A DNA stretch of 64,000 nucleotides from JALNYB01 sp963676235 (GCA_963676235.1 OY781044.1:620001-684000), one strand, 5' to 3'. Positions 29,999-38,608 are shown, numbered from the stretch's first letter. Numbers and translations: made by a program. The notes: generated by a model from the sequence alone, not told the origin.

Positions 29999-30238
29999 GT
30001 GGAAAGCAAGATGTTTACGAAAGAATTGATTGGAAAAACAGTTGAAACAGTAACAGGCCGCGACATAGGAATACTGAAGGACTTTGTAATTGACACAGAG
30101 ACAGCTAAAATAAAATATCTTCTGGTGGCCTCCGAAGGATCCGTTATGAGTACATCTCAGAAAACAGACGACAAAGGAAGACTTGTCATTGAAACGGACA
30201 GGCTAAGAATTGATAACAACAAGATAATCATCAATTGA
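29999..30238 (+). CDS. PRC-barrel domain protein
   Basis: A 79-residue single PRC-barrel protein. LIGKTVETVTGRDIGILKDFVID and the later KIKYLLVA strand are the PRC pattern. Such small archaeal proteins are linked to RNA metabolism or cell division (CdpB-like) in some lineages; the role here is not known. GTG at 29999 lies 5 nt after GGTGAT; ATG at 30011 is also possible. It is probably cotranslated with cdc48 and its 3' end overlaps convergent elp3 by 8 bp. Confidence 0.75.
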   Translation: MESKMFTKELIGKTVETVTGRDIGILKDFVIDTETAKIKYLLVASEGSVMSTSQKTDDKGRLVIETDRLRIDNNKIIIN

Positions 30239-31766
30239 GATCCTTTGCCATATATGGTGCCCTCAGCTCATATCCGTGAGCTTCATAGTACTTTCTGACT
30301 CCGACACCACTTGTTATCCTGATGCACGTTTTCCCATCGAGTTTGGCAAAACGCTCAGCCTCAGCCAGCAATTGTTTTCCAAAACCTCTATGCTGCCAAT
30401 CCTCACCATCAACACCTATGGCCGCGATCTTTCCAAATACTTTCAATTCTCTGATTGTTGCAGTATCTGTTGAATCCGTCCTCAAACGCACATATCCGAT
30501 AACGGCATCCTCATACTCTAATGAAATGAATCTTTCCTTTCCAGCGCTAGCCTCATACTCGAGTACCTTCTGTTGGATCGATCCGAGTTCCTTCAGAACC
30601 GTATCGGTATGACCGACCTCCCTGCATCTGATGCACCTGCATGCCCTACCGGTGTTAGCCATATGATCCTGCACCAACTGACGAATATTGCTTTTCAGAA
30701 TACCTGCCGATATCTGAGGAACTGGTATATCTCTCTGAATACGCTGAATCCTCACGTATTCAGGAACTATTTCCTTCATCTTAGAAAGAAGTTCCACTGC
30801 GGTATCGACATCCAGCGGAGTATATTCGCCTTTCTGCCACATGTCATACAGTTTTGTTCCTTCGATCACCAATGTAGGATAGAATTTGAGCATATCAGGG
30901 CGGAAATCAGGATCCTCGAATATGCGCTTGAAACATTCGAGATCCTTCTCAGGAGATGAACCAGGAAGCCCGGGCATAATATGATAGCATATCTTCAATC
31001 CATGATCTTTACATGCTTTGGTAGAATCACGGATTGCAGCAATCCCGTGTCCACGTTCCACGCCTGCAAGTATATCATCGTCCAGGATCTGAACACCTAG
31101 TTCGACCCTCGTTGCACCCAGCTCCATGGCGGCTTCGATCTGCTCACTCATGAAGACATCGGGACGTGTCTCTACCGTAAGGCCGACGCACCTGTGTTCT
31201 GCAGTCTCATTCTTGATCTGAGCTGTTTTCAAATCCTCAGAAACACTGCCGTTCATTGAATCAAAACAACGGCGGACAAACCATTCTTGATAGGCCCTGT
31301 CCCTTGACGTGAATGTCCCGCCCATTATGATCAAATCGATTTTGTCAGTCTTGTGACCTATAGCCGTAAGCTGCTGTATCCTATCTGTAACCTGATCGAA
31401 CGGATCGAACGCATTCCGCTCCGCACGTCTAGCAGCCGGTTCCTTTCCGGTATAGGACTGAGGTGAACCGTTGTCCACTCCTCCAGGACAATACGCACAT
31501 TTTCCATGAGGACAGGGATAGGGAGATGTCATAACAGCTACAACGGCAACTCCGCTACCTGTTCTCATGGGTTTTTTTATAAGAAACGGTTCCAATAATT
31601 TCCTATCCTCGGGCTGAACATCGGCCAGGATCTCAGAATTTGCAGGAACGTTCTCTATACCGAGCCGTCCGCACAACTTTATCTTAAAACTTTGTAATTG
31701 ATCACGGTCGCGGATCTCCCCGCTTTTAACCGCATCTATCATAAGACGATTGAACTCAGATGCCAT
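30231..31766 (-). CDS. elp3: tRNA uridine-34 carboxymethyl synthase Elp3
   Basis: Elp3 joins a radical SAM domain to a GNAT acetyltransferase domain and modifies wobble uridine of tRNA. The cluster motif PCPHGKCAYCPGG lies near residue 87, EVRPDVF-type barrel motifs appear as TVETRPDVF near 200, and the GNAT part carries GVDGEDWQHRGFGKQLLAEA near residue 455 and a C-terminal YYEAHGYE. At 511 residues it is full length. The ATG at 31766 is preferred to a TTG at 31785-31787. It lies 17 bp behind a winged-helix regulator gene. Confidence 0.92.
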   Translation of the reverse strand: MASEFNRLMIDAVKSGEIRDRDQLQSFKIKLCGRLGIENVPANSEILADVQPEDRKLLEPFLIKKPMRTGSGVAVVAVMTSPYPCPHGKCAYCPGGVDNGSPQSYTGKEPAARRAERNAFDPFDQVTDRIQQLTAIGHKTDKIDLIIMGGTFTSRDRAYQEWFVRRCFDSMNGSVSEDLKTAQIKNETAEHRCVGLTVETRPDVFMSEQIEAAMELGATRVELGVQILDDDILAGVERGHGIAAIRDSTKACKDHGLKICYHIMPGLPGSSPEKDLECFKRIFEDPDFRPDMLKFYPTLVIEGTKLYDMWQKGEYTPLDVDTAVELLSKMKEIVPEYVRIQRIQRDIPVPQISAGILKSNIRQLVQDHMANTGRACRCIRCREVGHTDTVLKELGSIQQKVLEYEASAGKERFISLEYEDAVIGYVRLRTDSTDTATIRELKVFGKIAAIGVDGEDWQHRGFGKQLLAEAERFAKLDGKTCIRITSGVGVRKYYEAHGYELRAPYMAKDLN

Positions 31767-31783
31767 TAGACCAACCGCAAAAA

Positions 31784-32206
31784 TCAATCATTCTCCAATT
31801 TTATCAACGATTGGAAGTGTTCTACAGTTTTCTTATAGTTCTCCATAGCCATGTTAACATTGGCCTCTGTAAAACTCCAGGCTTTCATAAGGTCCCCGTA
31901 TCTTATGCGGTATCCCTTTCTGGCCATACCGTCAAATTCAACATCTATACTCTCTAAAAGATCCATCGACTTAAGCTTATTGATATGACGATAAATAGTG
32001 GGTTTGGTTGTTTCAAGTAAAGCTGCCAACTCTTCCACGGCCCATGCTTTATTCATGTTTCTCATGAAATATTCCATGAAAAGACGGTATGGAACACTTT
32101 CCCTGACCGTAGTAGCAGATGTCTTCGGGTCATATCCTTTGGGAATATAACCTATCTGGACAAGAAATGTTTCAGCCACAACATCCACGTCATGTACTGC
32201 ATTCAT
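31784..32206 (-). CDS. Winged-helix transcriptional regulator
   Basis: A 140-residue protein with an ArsR/IclR-like winged helix. WAVEELAALLETTKPTIYRH near residue 55 is the helix-turn-helix, and the wing follows with GMARKGYRIRY. A helical tail (residues 105-140) may dimerise. It lies directly upstream of elp3 on the same strand. Regulatory target unknown. Confidence 0.65.
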   Translation of the reverse strand: MNAVHDVDVVAETFLVQIGYIPKGYDPKTSATTVRESVPYRLFMEYFMRNMNKAWAVEELAALLETTKPTIYRHINKLKSMDLLESIDVEFDGMARKGYRIRYGDLMKAWSFTEANVNMAMENYKKTVEHFQSLIKLEND

Positions 32207-32358
32207 GGGGGTGTTGCTGACAACTTGTAATTCAAACAGTATAACATCTCCGTGTTACAAACGAGGATGAGTTAAGGTGGTATTTTAATTTTTTCGGCCC
32301 TATCGTTTTTTTAATTGATGATAACAGCTCTATTTTCATAGAAAAACCACACCTCTGT

Positions 32359-32871
32359 TCAAACAAGACCTTTTACGACTTCCAATGCTTTCAATACGCT
32401 TCCCAAAGGCATGACAGGTGAAACCGGAATTGAAATGATCTTTTCCACAGTGGGTGCGATGATTGGCGCACATACAATGGCTAAAGCTCCATCGCGCTCT
32501 GCACGAACAGCTGCTATGATCGCATCTTCCACGGTTGCGATGACATATTCTTTGATATTGATCTTCACTCCCTCGACCTCCATGGTCTTAGGAAGTGCTT
32601 CCATGAATGTAGAAGATGCTATCACAGCTACAAATTTTTCTGAATTCACTCTGTACTGTGTATTGAGAGCCTTAATTATCTGGCGTACTGTCCTCAGATT
32701 CGGTTCTCTTTTTTCCTCAAGTATTTTGTACATAGTGCTTTGAGAGATACCTGAAATATGACAGAATTCGCTTAATGACAATTCTAACTCTTCATCTAGA
32801 ATATTTCTGAAAGATTTCTGAAATCCACCCTCTTCCCTGAGCATGCTTGCGATAAGATCCGTAACTGTCAT
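32359..32871 (-). CDS. XRE-type HTH regulator with C-terminal sensor-like domain
   Basis: A 170-residue protein. An N-terminal helix-turn-helix is seen in LSLSEFCHISGISQSTMYKILE near residues 31-52. A C-terminal alpha/beta domain (about 75-170) is rich in Val/Ile/Ala and has no catalytic motif that I recognise. It overlaps the end of the thioredoxin reductase gene by 4 bp and is the last gene of a thioredoxin operon, so a redox-linked regulatory role is a reasonable inference. Confidence 0.65.
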   Translation of the reverse strand: MTVTDLIASMLREEGGFQKSFRNILDEELELSLSEFCHISGISQSTMYKILEEKREPNLRTVRQIIKALNTQYRVNSEKFVAVIASSTFMEALPKTMEVEGVKINIKEYVIATVEDAIIAAVRAERDGALAIVCAPIIAPTVEKIISIPVSPVMPLGSVLKALEVVKGLV

Positions 32872-33755
32872 TTCAAACTCTTCACATAATCAGCCGCAGA
32901 CAAACCTGCTACGGCCCCCTGACCTATGGCCTTTGCAACCTGCCAGGGTTTTCCGGTTATGTCGCCGCAAGCAAATACACCTTTTACAGATGTTTCACAA
33001 TTTTCACTTACTTTTATGGTGTCATCTATACCAGGCATTATATCAAGGTCCATAGCAAGGTCTCCGGATGATTTTCCTCCGAGCTCTATGAATACTCCGT
33101 CCACTTTGATCTCTTTTCCGTCATCGATCATAATAGACTCTACAACGTTCGAACCTTTTATCTGAAGAAGCTTAGCTTCGATTATCTCTACACCAGCAGT
33201 TCTTGCCTTTGTCTCCAATGCCTGATCCGCATCGATGGTTTCAGAAACCCAATACACTTTCTTTGCGTACTTTGTCATGAGCTCGGCAGACATTGCTGCC
33301 TCGGATTCGCTCCCTATTATCGCTACTATCATGCCCTTGTAGAAATTGCAATCGCATGATGCACAATAGCTTACGCCTTTACCGAAAAATTCCTTCTCTC
33401 CTGGAACTCCCAGTTTCACTCTTGCTATTCCTGTAGCTAAAATAATTGCCTTGGAGTGTATCTTTTCACCTGATTCTGTGATGACATAAAATGCATCTCC
33501 ATCGATTGCCATCGAGACCACGTTCTGAAGGATTACTGTACAGCCGAATCTCTTCACCTGTTCCACACCGTTGTTAAGAAGATCCTCACCTTTCACTGTC
33601 TTTTCCAATCCGAAAAGATTCTCGATGTGAGCTTCCATCATAGCACTATTGGATGGTTTTCCCACAAGTATTACATTCACTTTCTTCCTGGAGGCATGTA
33701 TGGCTGCCTGGATACCGGCCGGGCCGGCACCTACTATCAATATATCGGCTTGCAT
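32868..33755 (-). CDS. Thioredoxin reductase-like flavoprotein without a canonical NADPH motif
   Basis: A 295-residue TrxR fold. FAD-binding LIVGAGPAGIQAA is at the N-terminus, the redox-active pair is CASC in SYCASCDC near residue 131, and ACGDITGK near 265 closes the FAD site. The second nucleotide motif, normally GxGxxA followed by HRR, reads IGSESEAA, and no HRR triplet follows. A related case is the Thermoplasma TrxR, reported not to use NADPH; F420H2 or reduced ferredoxin are possible donors. It lies one base after the thioredoxin gene, its likely partner. Confidence 0.85.
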   Translation of the reverse strand: MQADILIVGAGPAGIQAAIHASRKKVNVILVGKPSNSAMMEAHIENLFGLEKTVKGEDLLNNGVEQVKRFGCTVILQNVVSMAIDGDAFYVITESGEKIHSKAIILATGIARVKLGVPGEKEFFGKGVSYCASCDCNFYKGMIVAIIGSESEAAMSAELMTKYAKKVYWVSETIDADQALETKARTAGVEIIEAKLLQIKGSNVVESIMIDDGKEIKVDGVFIELGGKSSGDLAMDLDIMPGIDDTIKVSENCETSVKGVFACGDITGKPWQVAKAIGQGAVAGLSAADYVKSLK

Positions 33756-33756
33756 T

Positions 33757-34077
33757 TCAAAGATCTTCGACGTACTTTATTACTTCTGCTTTAGATCTGA
33801 GTCCTACGAGGGGCTCTAAAAGAACCTTGTTCTTGAATATCAGAAGTGTAGGGATAGCTCTGATGCTAAATCTTGCTGAAACTGCTTCATTATTGTCAAC
33901 ATTGAGTTTTGCAACACCTGCTTTTCCTGCAAGATCAACCGCAACCTCTTCCATGATCGGACCCATTTTCCTGCATGGACCGCACCACGGTGCCCAACAA
34001 TCGATGATCGCGATGGGGTTCTCTTCTATGAATTTATCAAATGTGGCTTCTGTGAGTTCTGTTACCATTGTTTTCAC
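33757..34077 (-). CDS. Thioredoxin
   Basis: A 106-residue thioredoxin with the WAPWCGPCRKMGP active site near residue 29 and the cis-proline in IRAIPTL near 74. It is the first gene of a three-gene operon with the thioredoxin reductase-like gene and an HTH regulator, which suggests an autoregulated disulfide-reduction system. Confidence 0.93.
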   Translation of the reverse strand: MKTMVTELTEATFDKFIEENPIAIIDCWAPWCGPCRKMGPIMEEVAVDLAGKAGVAKLNVDNNEAVSARFSIRAIPTLLIFKNKVLLEPLVGLRSKAEVIKYVEDL

Positions 34078-34161
34078 CCTTCCTACTTTCTAAGACCATA
34101 TCATTATATGTAGTTAAATAAGTTTAGAGTCAACGGATTTTTGAAATCCAGATGTGCTTCC

Positions 34162-34416
34162 ATGCTTGAAACAGCCGATAATCTAAAAGGTCTCGAGATT
34201 TATACACCAAACGGTGTATTCGTCGGCGTGGTGAACGAAATCATCCTAAACATCTCTGAAATGAAAGCTGAAAGCCTTTTTGTAAATTCAGCGAACCCTG
34301 CACTTGTCGATGATAATGTATCTATAGCCATACCTATGAGATGGATACAGAGTGTTGGGGACATAATAATTCTAAATGCTTTCCCTGACAGAGTGAACAA
34401 ACCCATCAAAGAGTGA
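34162..34416 (+). CDS. PRC-barrel domain protein
   Basis: An 84-residue single-domain protein. LKGLEIYTPNGVFVGVVNEI and the later IPMRWIQSVGDIIIL are PRC-barrel strands. It is a second, diverged PRC gene in the window (the other follows cdc48). The ATG at 34162 gives the usual N-terminus; a TTG at 34141 is an alternative. Its end overlaps the convergent HD-domain gene by 11 bp. Function unknown. Confidence 0.65.
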   Translation: MLETADNLKGLEIYTPNGVFVGVVNEIILNISEMKAESLFVNSANPALVDDNVSIAIPMRWIQSVGDIIILNAFPDRVNKPIKE

Positions 34417-34978
34417 CACCCTTCAACTTCGGATATTCGCCGATTATGTCCGAAATAACATCGAGATCCATTCCATAAAGTTTTGATAATTCCCAATGAA
34501 GCGCCTCTACACGATCTGCGCCGCGATCTGCGCCCCTAAATCTCAATTTATCAACAGAATAATCATGAGTAACAACCTTGTTATCACTTACGAGATTGTC
34601 TGCGTGGGCGACCATCTTCTCCTCGAGTGTCTTTGGCATATAATCCCCTGGTGGAAGGCCCAACTCCCTAACGTCCTGAGCATCTAGTCCCGCGCCTGTA
34701 TGTTTTCTGATGATTTCCACAAGCATAGGCGAAAGATCCAACTTTTCTGCTATCTCTGCACCAACCATTGCATGCATTATGGAATGATCGATAGAGCGTC
34801 CGATATCGTGAAGCAAAGCTCCTGCGATTACCAGATCTTTGTTAGCATTCCTAATCCCATTTAACATCTCTTCGGCGACAGCCCTTACAGTGCAACAGTG
34901 AATAACAACGCGCTTCTTACAGCCCGCATCATAAAGGATATCGATACATTCAAGATCATTCGGAATTCTTGCTGACAA
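34406..34978 (-). CDS. HD-domain phosphohydrolase
   Basis: A 190-residue HD-superfamily protein of the archaeal TIGR00295 type. The metal-binding residues are His in HCCTVR near 27, HDIGR near 57 and AHADNLVSD near 128. HD proteins of this size hydrolyse nucleotides or phosphodiesters; the substrate is not known. The gene overlaps trm56 by 23 bp at its start, so the two are likely cotranscribed. Confidence 0.82.
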   Translation of the reverse strand: MSARIPNDLECIDILYDAGCKKRVVIHCCTVRAVAEEMLNGIRNANKDLVIAGALLHDIGRSIDHSIMHAMVGAEIAEKLDLSPMLVEIIRKHTGAGLDAQDVRELGLPPGDYMPKTLEEKMVAHADNLVSDNKVVTHDYSVDKLRFRGADRGADRVEALHWELSKLYGMDLDVISDIIGEYPKLKGVTL

Positions 34979-35480
34979 CGGTCTTCCCTCTCTCGTTTGG
35001 TATGACTGTCATTTTTCCACCTTCACGATCCGCATACAGGGCCTTACCTTCTGTGAAACGATCCATGAATATTGCTAAAGCTGCGATTTCAGAATGTGGT
35101 TGATTTCCTACTGAAATATTGAAATCAGCACGCTCATAGACCTCCGGCGGAACTTTCTCAGCTCCAATGATGATCATTATGTTCTCATCTTTCGGAATCT
35201 TAGGTAACGCCTCATCGATCCTCTGGCCATACATGGTCAAATGAACTACTTTCCCGTTGAAATCCTTAGTGGCATCCTGCCATTTGACTCCGGTATGAAT
35301 TGTGTAGTCTCCACCGAACCTATCAACAACGCTTCTTATGTTCTCTTCAAGAACATCGTCTTTAGTATCCACATATATGCCTTTTGCACCTAATGCTCTG
35401 GACGATAAAGCTACATGGGTAGTTACGCGTTTATCTCTCTGAGGACGGTGTCCGATGCGCATTATCCATATGTCTGCCAT
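34956..35480 (-). CDS. trm56: tRNA (cytidine-56-2'-O)-methyltransferase
   Basis: Archaeal Trm56, a SPOUT-class enzyme that methylates C56 in the T loop of tRNA. IMRIGHRPQRDKRVTTHVAL at the N-terminus and the knot-region motifs MIIIGAEKVPPEVYE and NISVGNQPHSEIAALAIFMD (near residue 130) are diagnostic. At 174 residues it is full length. It lies 1 bp downstream of a regulator gene on the same strand. Confidence 0.93.
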   Translation of the reverse strand: MADIWIMRIGHRPQRDKRVTTHVALSSRALGAKGIYVDTKDDVLEENIRSVVDRFGGDYTIHTGVKWQDATKDFNGKVVHLTMYGQRIDEALPKIPKDENIMIIIGAEKVPPEVYERADFNISVGNQPHSEIAALAIFMDRFTEGKALYADREGGKMTVIPNERGKTVVSKNSE

Positions 35481-35481
35481 C

Positions 35482-35982
35482 TTACTCTTCTCTAATAAGT
35501 TCGATCCTGTGTCCGCGATAATCCATTTTCACAGATCTGCGTACCAGACTTTTCAGCATTGTAGAAGACAGACCTAATGCCTCTGCAACATCTCCGGAGA
35601 ATCTTCCTTCCTTTCCGATCTCTTCGAGGATTTTTCCCTCTATGCGACCATACTCTTCCTCCCCCATCATAGCTGCTGCGAGAACATCACTGATCTCATA
35701 CACCGGCCACTGTGCGTTGATATTGAAAGAAGTGTAGTATGTGTGGTAAGATTTTTCGGGGTAGTTTCCATTCGTCGAAAGCCAACGGGTTTCAACGAGT
35801 TTCATTTTCTCAAAAAATATAATGGCGTCTCTGCCTTCGGGACCGAATTTTTTCTCGATGTCGTCAGCGGTCTTCCATTCCAAGGTCACCTCTTTCAAAA
35901 CGTCTCTTTTTACGGGAGTGTCAACCGACCTGAGCATTGGAACTAACTCGGACGGCTCATTGATGACCTTAATCCTATTCAT
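35482..35982 (-). CDS. ArsR-like winged-helix protein
   Basis: A 166-residue protein from the ATG at 35982 (MNRIKVINEP). Two helix-turn-helix-like regions are visible, TPVKRDVLKEVTLEWKTADD near residue 25 and DVAEALGLSSTMLKSLVRR near 135. It belongs to a conserved archaeal group of predicted transcription regulators that I recognise only in outline. TATA-like TTATATAG lies about 25-32 bp upstream. Longer frames upstream are open but read through the promoter. Confidence 0.65.
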   Translation of the reverse strand: MNRIKVINEPSELVPMLRSVDTPVKRDVLKEVTLEWKTADDIEKKFGPEGRDAIIFFEKMKLVETRWLSTNGNYPEKSYHTYYTSFNINAQWPVYEISDVLAAAMMGEEEYGRIEGKILEEIGKEGRFSGDVAEALGLSSTMLKSLVRRSVKMDYRGHRIELIREE

Positions 35983-36093
35983 AGGACATAGTCCAACATC
36001 TTGGTAACTATATAATGATTTTCGGGCAAAGACAGCCGATAAAGAGAAAAACCGTGCTAAAGGTTTATTTAGAGTATCGACAATCACCACATA

Positions 36094-36261
36094 ATGGCAA
36101 AAGAAAAAGCTCCTGAACTTAGGTGGCAATGTCTGAGCTGCTACAAATGTTTCAAAGGTCCGGACGCTGAACAAAAAGCTCTGGATTGTTGTGGCTCATT
36201 CACCCAGGGATTCTGGGTCAACTACGGCAGATGGGGAAAACAAAAGTGGTACGGACGCTGA
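36094..36261 (+). CDS. Small cysteine-rich protein, 55 residues
   Basis: An ATG frame of 55 codons ending in TGA. Cysteines are arranged CLSCYKC near residues 13-19 and CC at 32-33, five in all, with an aromatic basic C-terminus (GRWGKQKWYGR). This looks like a metal-binding knuckle. A TATA-like TTTATTTA lies 25-32 bp upstream, giving a nearly leaderless message. The frame is well formed and fills an otherwise empty 400-bp gap. The family is not recognised. Confidence 0.6.
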   Translation: MAKEKAPELRWQCLSCYKCFKGPDAEQKALDCCGSFTQGFWVNYGRWGKQKWYGR

Positions 36262-36389
36262 TTCGCGACCACCACATCATCAATTATACTATTATTGAAC
36301 AGAATTAGCTTTTGCTGTAGTAATTTTCTAATTAGTGATAATCTCATTCTGTACTCACCATTATTTATTCTAAATGCTGTTCAACATAC

Positions 36390-36701
36390 ATGCCCGAAGA
36401 GGCAAAGATGTTCAGTCAAGCGAAAGGTGAGATGGACCTCATGGAGCGTCACATAAAGATGCTCAAGGTCACTAAGGCTAGTCAGCCTATAGGCATAATC
36501 CGGTTATCTGAGATTCTAAACATTCCGAAACACAAGGTACGCTATTCTCTCAGATTATTGGAGCAAGAGGGATTGATCATCGCCACGCCGGAAGGTGCAA
36601 TGGTCTCAGACAAATACGATGAATTCATGAATGAATTGTCAAAATATCTAGATGAATTAAGCTTCCGCATAGAAGAAGTGAAGTCTGAGATACCAAATTG
36701 A
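36390..36701 (+). CDS. Winged-helix DNA-binding protein
   Basis: A 103-residue protein. IRLSEILNIPKHKVRYSLRLLEQEGLI near residues 36-62 is a typical helix-turn-helix plus start of the wing, and the C-terminal 25 residues form a helix likely to mediate dimerisation. It ends 56 bp before tRNA-Asn on the same strand. Target unknown. Confidence 0.65.
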   Translation: MPEEAKMFSQAKGEMDLMERHIKMLKVTKASQPIGIIRLSEILNIPKHKVRYSLRLLEQEGLIIATPEGAMVSDKYDEFMNELSKYLDELSFRIEEVKSEIPN

Positions 36702-36757
36702 GCTTAAGACTAACGTAACGCTTTAATATCTGTCAATCTTTCGTCTGATTCACAGAA

Positions 36758-36830
36758 GCCGTCGTAGCTCAGTTGGTAGAGCGTGTGACTGTTAATCACA
36801 AGGTCCACGGTTCGAACCCGTGCGACGGCG
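36758..36830 (+). tRNA. tRNA-Asn (GTT), provirus integration target
   Basis: Cloverleaf with acceptor GCCGTCG/CGACGGC, D arm AGCTCAGTTGGTAGAGC, anticodon loop CTGTTAA giving GTT, T loop TTCGAAC, discriminator G; no CCA encoded. Its last 13 bases plus one flanking base recur at 47707-47720, the far end of the provirus. The integrase gene ends inside this tRNA on the opposite strand. Confidence 0.95.
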
Positions 36831-37817
36831 CTCATTTTCATACCCAGCAGATGATTTTCTAAAATCAATCTTAGACTCATTCGAGCCCCAAACATCCTTT
36901 GCTTTGTCTATTGCAACGCGGTTTTTCTGTCTGCAATAGTACTTTTCAGTCGTCTGCGTAGAACTGTGCCCCATCAAAACGGAGACAGATTCAATGTTCA
37001 GATTTTTATCAATATACTGTTGTCCGAACGTTCTACGACATTTACGGAAGTCAAATTTGATATGACATTCCTTTTCTACAAGACACTTAATCTGTCTCAA
37101 TGTGTTATCAGACAGATAGCCGTCCGTTGATTCATAGGAAGGGAAAAGAGCATTGACGTAAACATCATGCTTAGACATCCATTCCTCACGCATAGAGAGG
37201 TAAAGCGATACTAAACCCCTGATACACGGAGGAAGCGGAACAGAACGCTCTTGCCCGTATGACCCCTCGCCCTTCGGGTGAGAGATCGTAAATTCCCATG
37301 ATGAAGTATTGATATCGTCCACCTCGGAAAGTCTCAATTCTCTAGTACGCGTTCCCGTGAACATGAACATAGAGACGATGCAATACGCGCGGACGTGCCT
37401 GAAATCGTTAGGGATGGTCTCGATTCTATCAAGAACCGCCTGATATTCATCATCGGTCATAGAAGGCAAACGAGGCTCATGGATAGACGGTTTCAAAGTG
37501 GGATATTTTCTTAAACAGGTTGACACTGCGATATTGTTACAATATTCACAGAGATTTTTCATAGCGGAGATATCCTTACGCAATTCCGACAAAGAAAGAT
37601 TAAGAGAACGACGGTAGACCAGGAAAACCTTGACATCGTCAGCGGTGAGTTTCTGCGGAGACGTTGTAGAGATTTTACCTGAATCCTTGAGATTCATCAA
37701 ATCCTTAGCCTGACGTTTATAACGACGTACAACTGGTGAAATGGTACCAGGAGCGTAAACGTCCTTCATACCATCCATGTACGCGTTAGCAAATTCCATG
37801 TAAGGGTATCTTGACAC
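36792..37817 (-). CDS. int: Tyrosine recombinase (integrase)
   Basis: A 341-residue integrase. An N-terminal SAM-like core-binding domain spans about residues 20-105. In the catalytic domain the first arginine is in TGTRTRELRL near 157, the box II region is FRKCRRTFGQQY near 256 (His-X-X-Arg present as K-C-R-R), and MGHSSTQTTEKYY near 285 contains the box histidine and the nucleophilic tyrosine. GTG at 37817 follows GAGGTC by 5 nt. The last 8 sense codons lie in host tRNA sequence beyond the att core, so the C-terminal tail depends on integration state. Confidence 0.92.
   Translation of the reverse strand: MSRYPYMEFANAYMDGMKDVYAPGTISPVVRRYKRQAKDLMNLKDSGKISTTSPQKLTADDVKVFLVYRRSLNLSLSELRKDISAMKNLCEYCNNIAVSTCLRKYPTLKPSIHEPRLPSMTDDEYQAVLDRIETIPNDFRHVRAYCIVSMFMFTGTRTRELRLSEVDDINTSSWEFTISHPKGEGSYGQERSVPLPPCIRGLVSLYLSMREEWMSKHDVYVNALFPSYESTDGYLSDNTLRQIKCLVEKECHIKFDFRKCRRTFGQQYIDKNLNIESVSVLMGHSSTQTTEKYYCRQKNRVAIDKAKDVWGSNESKIDFRKSSAGYENERRRTGSNRGPCD
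36818..36831. repeat. Attachment site in the tRNA-Asn 3' end
   Basis: CCGTGCGACGGCGC, identical to 47707-47720. It covers the 3' side of the T stem and the acceptor stem, so the tRNA remains complete after integration. Confidence 0.85.
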
Positions 37818-37838
37818 GGTCAGACCTCTATCGGTAAT

Positions 37839-38189
37839 TTAGTATTCATCAGCAATCAACCCCATTTCATAATCGTAAATAGTTTCGAAAAAATGCATAT
37901 GAAAGATATCATTCATGCGAAGGCCAGGATAAATTTTTAAGAGATCCTCATAAAAGCACTGTTCACAAGAATAACCTTCCGAATAATACAAATCTAAAAG
38001 AGCAAAAAGTTTACAACTCAAGACCCCTGTGATAACGTATCTTTTTCCATTGAGGATGAAACGATCACCTGCTTTACCCTTCACTGATTTACGGGTGGTA
38101 CAGATTTTTTTACCCTGTTCGACCCACGGGATATATTTATCGTCGAATTTCAAATCAATGTATTCAGCCATATTTTCAACACTTTTCAT
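37839..38189 (-). CDS. ASCH-domain protein
   Basis: A 116-residue PUA-like ASCH protein. YIPWVEQGKKICTTRKS near residue 19 and KAGDRFILNGKRYVITGVL near 38 give the G-K-(X)-T-x-R and GD features of the fold. ASCH proteins bind or modify RNA and are often found in phages; the role here is unknown. It lies 21 bp upstream of int on the same strand. Confidence 0.65.
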   Translation of the reverse strand: MKSVENMAEYIDLKFDDKYIPWVEQGKKICTTRKSVKGKAGDRFILNGKRYVITGVLSCKLFALLDLYYSEGYSCEQCFYEDLLKIYPGLRMNDIFHMHFFETIYDYEMGLIADEY

Positions 38190-38207
38190 TTACATACCTT
38201 CTTAACT

Positions 38208-38441
38208 TCAAAAATTCGCACATGATATAATTTGAAAAAAAGTCAAAACGTAAAAATAATTTATTTCATCATTCACTAAAGACCCCCATACATCGGAATA
38301 TTTACGATCATCAGGATAACGACGCATCATATCGAAAAAAATATTGAGATTTTTAGTAGGTCTGAAAAGATCATCATCAATATCAAAAATAACATTGTGA
38401 CCGTCACGATAATGAAAAACCATAAGATACTGATATGACAT
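38208..38441 (-). CDS. Small provirus protein, unknown
   Basis: A 77-residue protein rich in aromatic and acidic residues (DIDDDLFRP near residue 20). It has no motif that I recognise. The ATG follows GAGGT by 6 nt, and the gene lies 2 bp behind the 54-residue gene in an early-type minus-strand cluster that leads to int. Confidence 0.5.
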   Translation of the reverse strand: MSYQYLMVFHYRDGHNVIFDIDDDLFRPTKNLNIFFDMMRRYPDDRKYSDVWGSLVNDEINYFYVLTFFQIISCANF

Positions 38442-38443
38442 AA

Positions 38444-38608
38444 TCAGACCTCGACCTCATACGGATGGAGATATCCGATTTTCGCATAGCGTCTGACCCA
38501 ATATCGAATGCTGGTTTTTGTTGCAGCGACCTTATCAAATTTCCAATCCTTAATCAAAGGGGAGTAATAGAACACCCTGAAAGAACGAAGCTGACAAGCA
38601 GTTTTCAT
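38444..38608 (-). CDS. Small provirus protein, 54 residues
   Basis: A 54-codon frame with GGGGCGAGG just before its ATG and a 4-bp overlap (ATGA) with the gene before it. The protein is basic and aromatic; KTSIRYWVRRYAKIGYLHPY near residues 31-50 could be a helix-turn-helix or excisionase-like segment, but this is a guess from pattern only. Its position two genes before int would suit a directionality factor. Confidence 0.5.
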   Translation of the reverse strand: MKTACQLRSFRVFYYSPLIKDWKFDKVAATKTSIRYWVRRYAKIGYLHPYEVEV

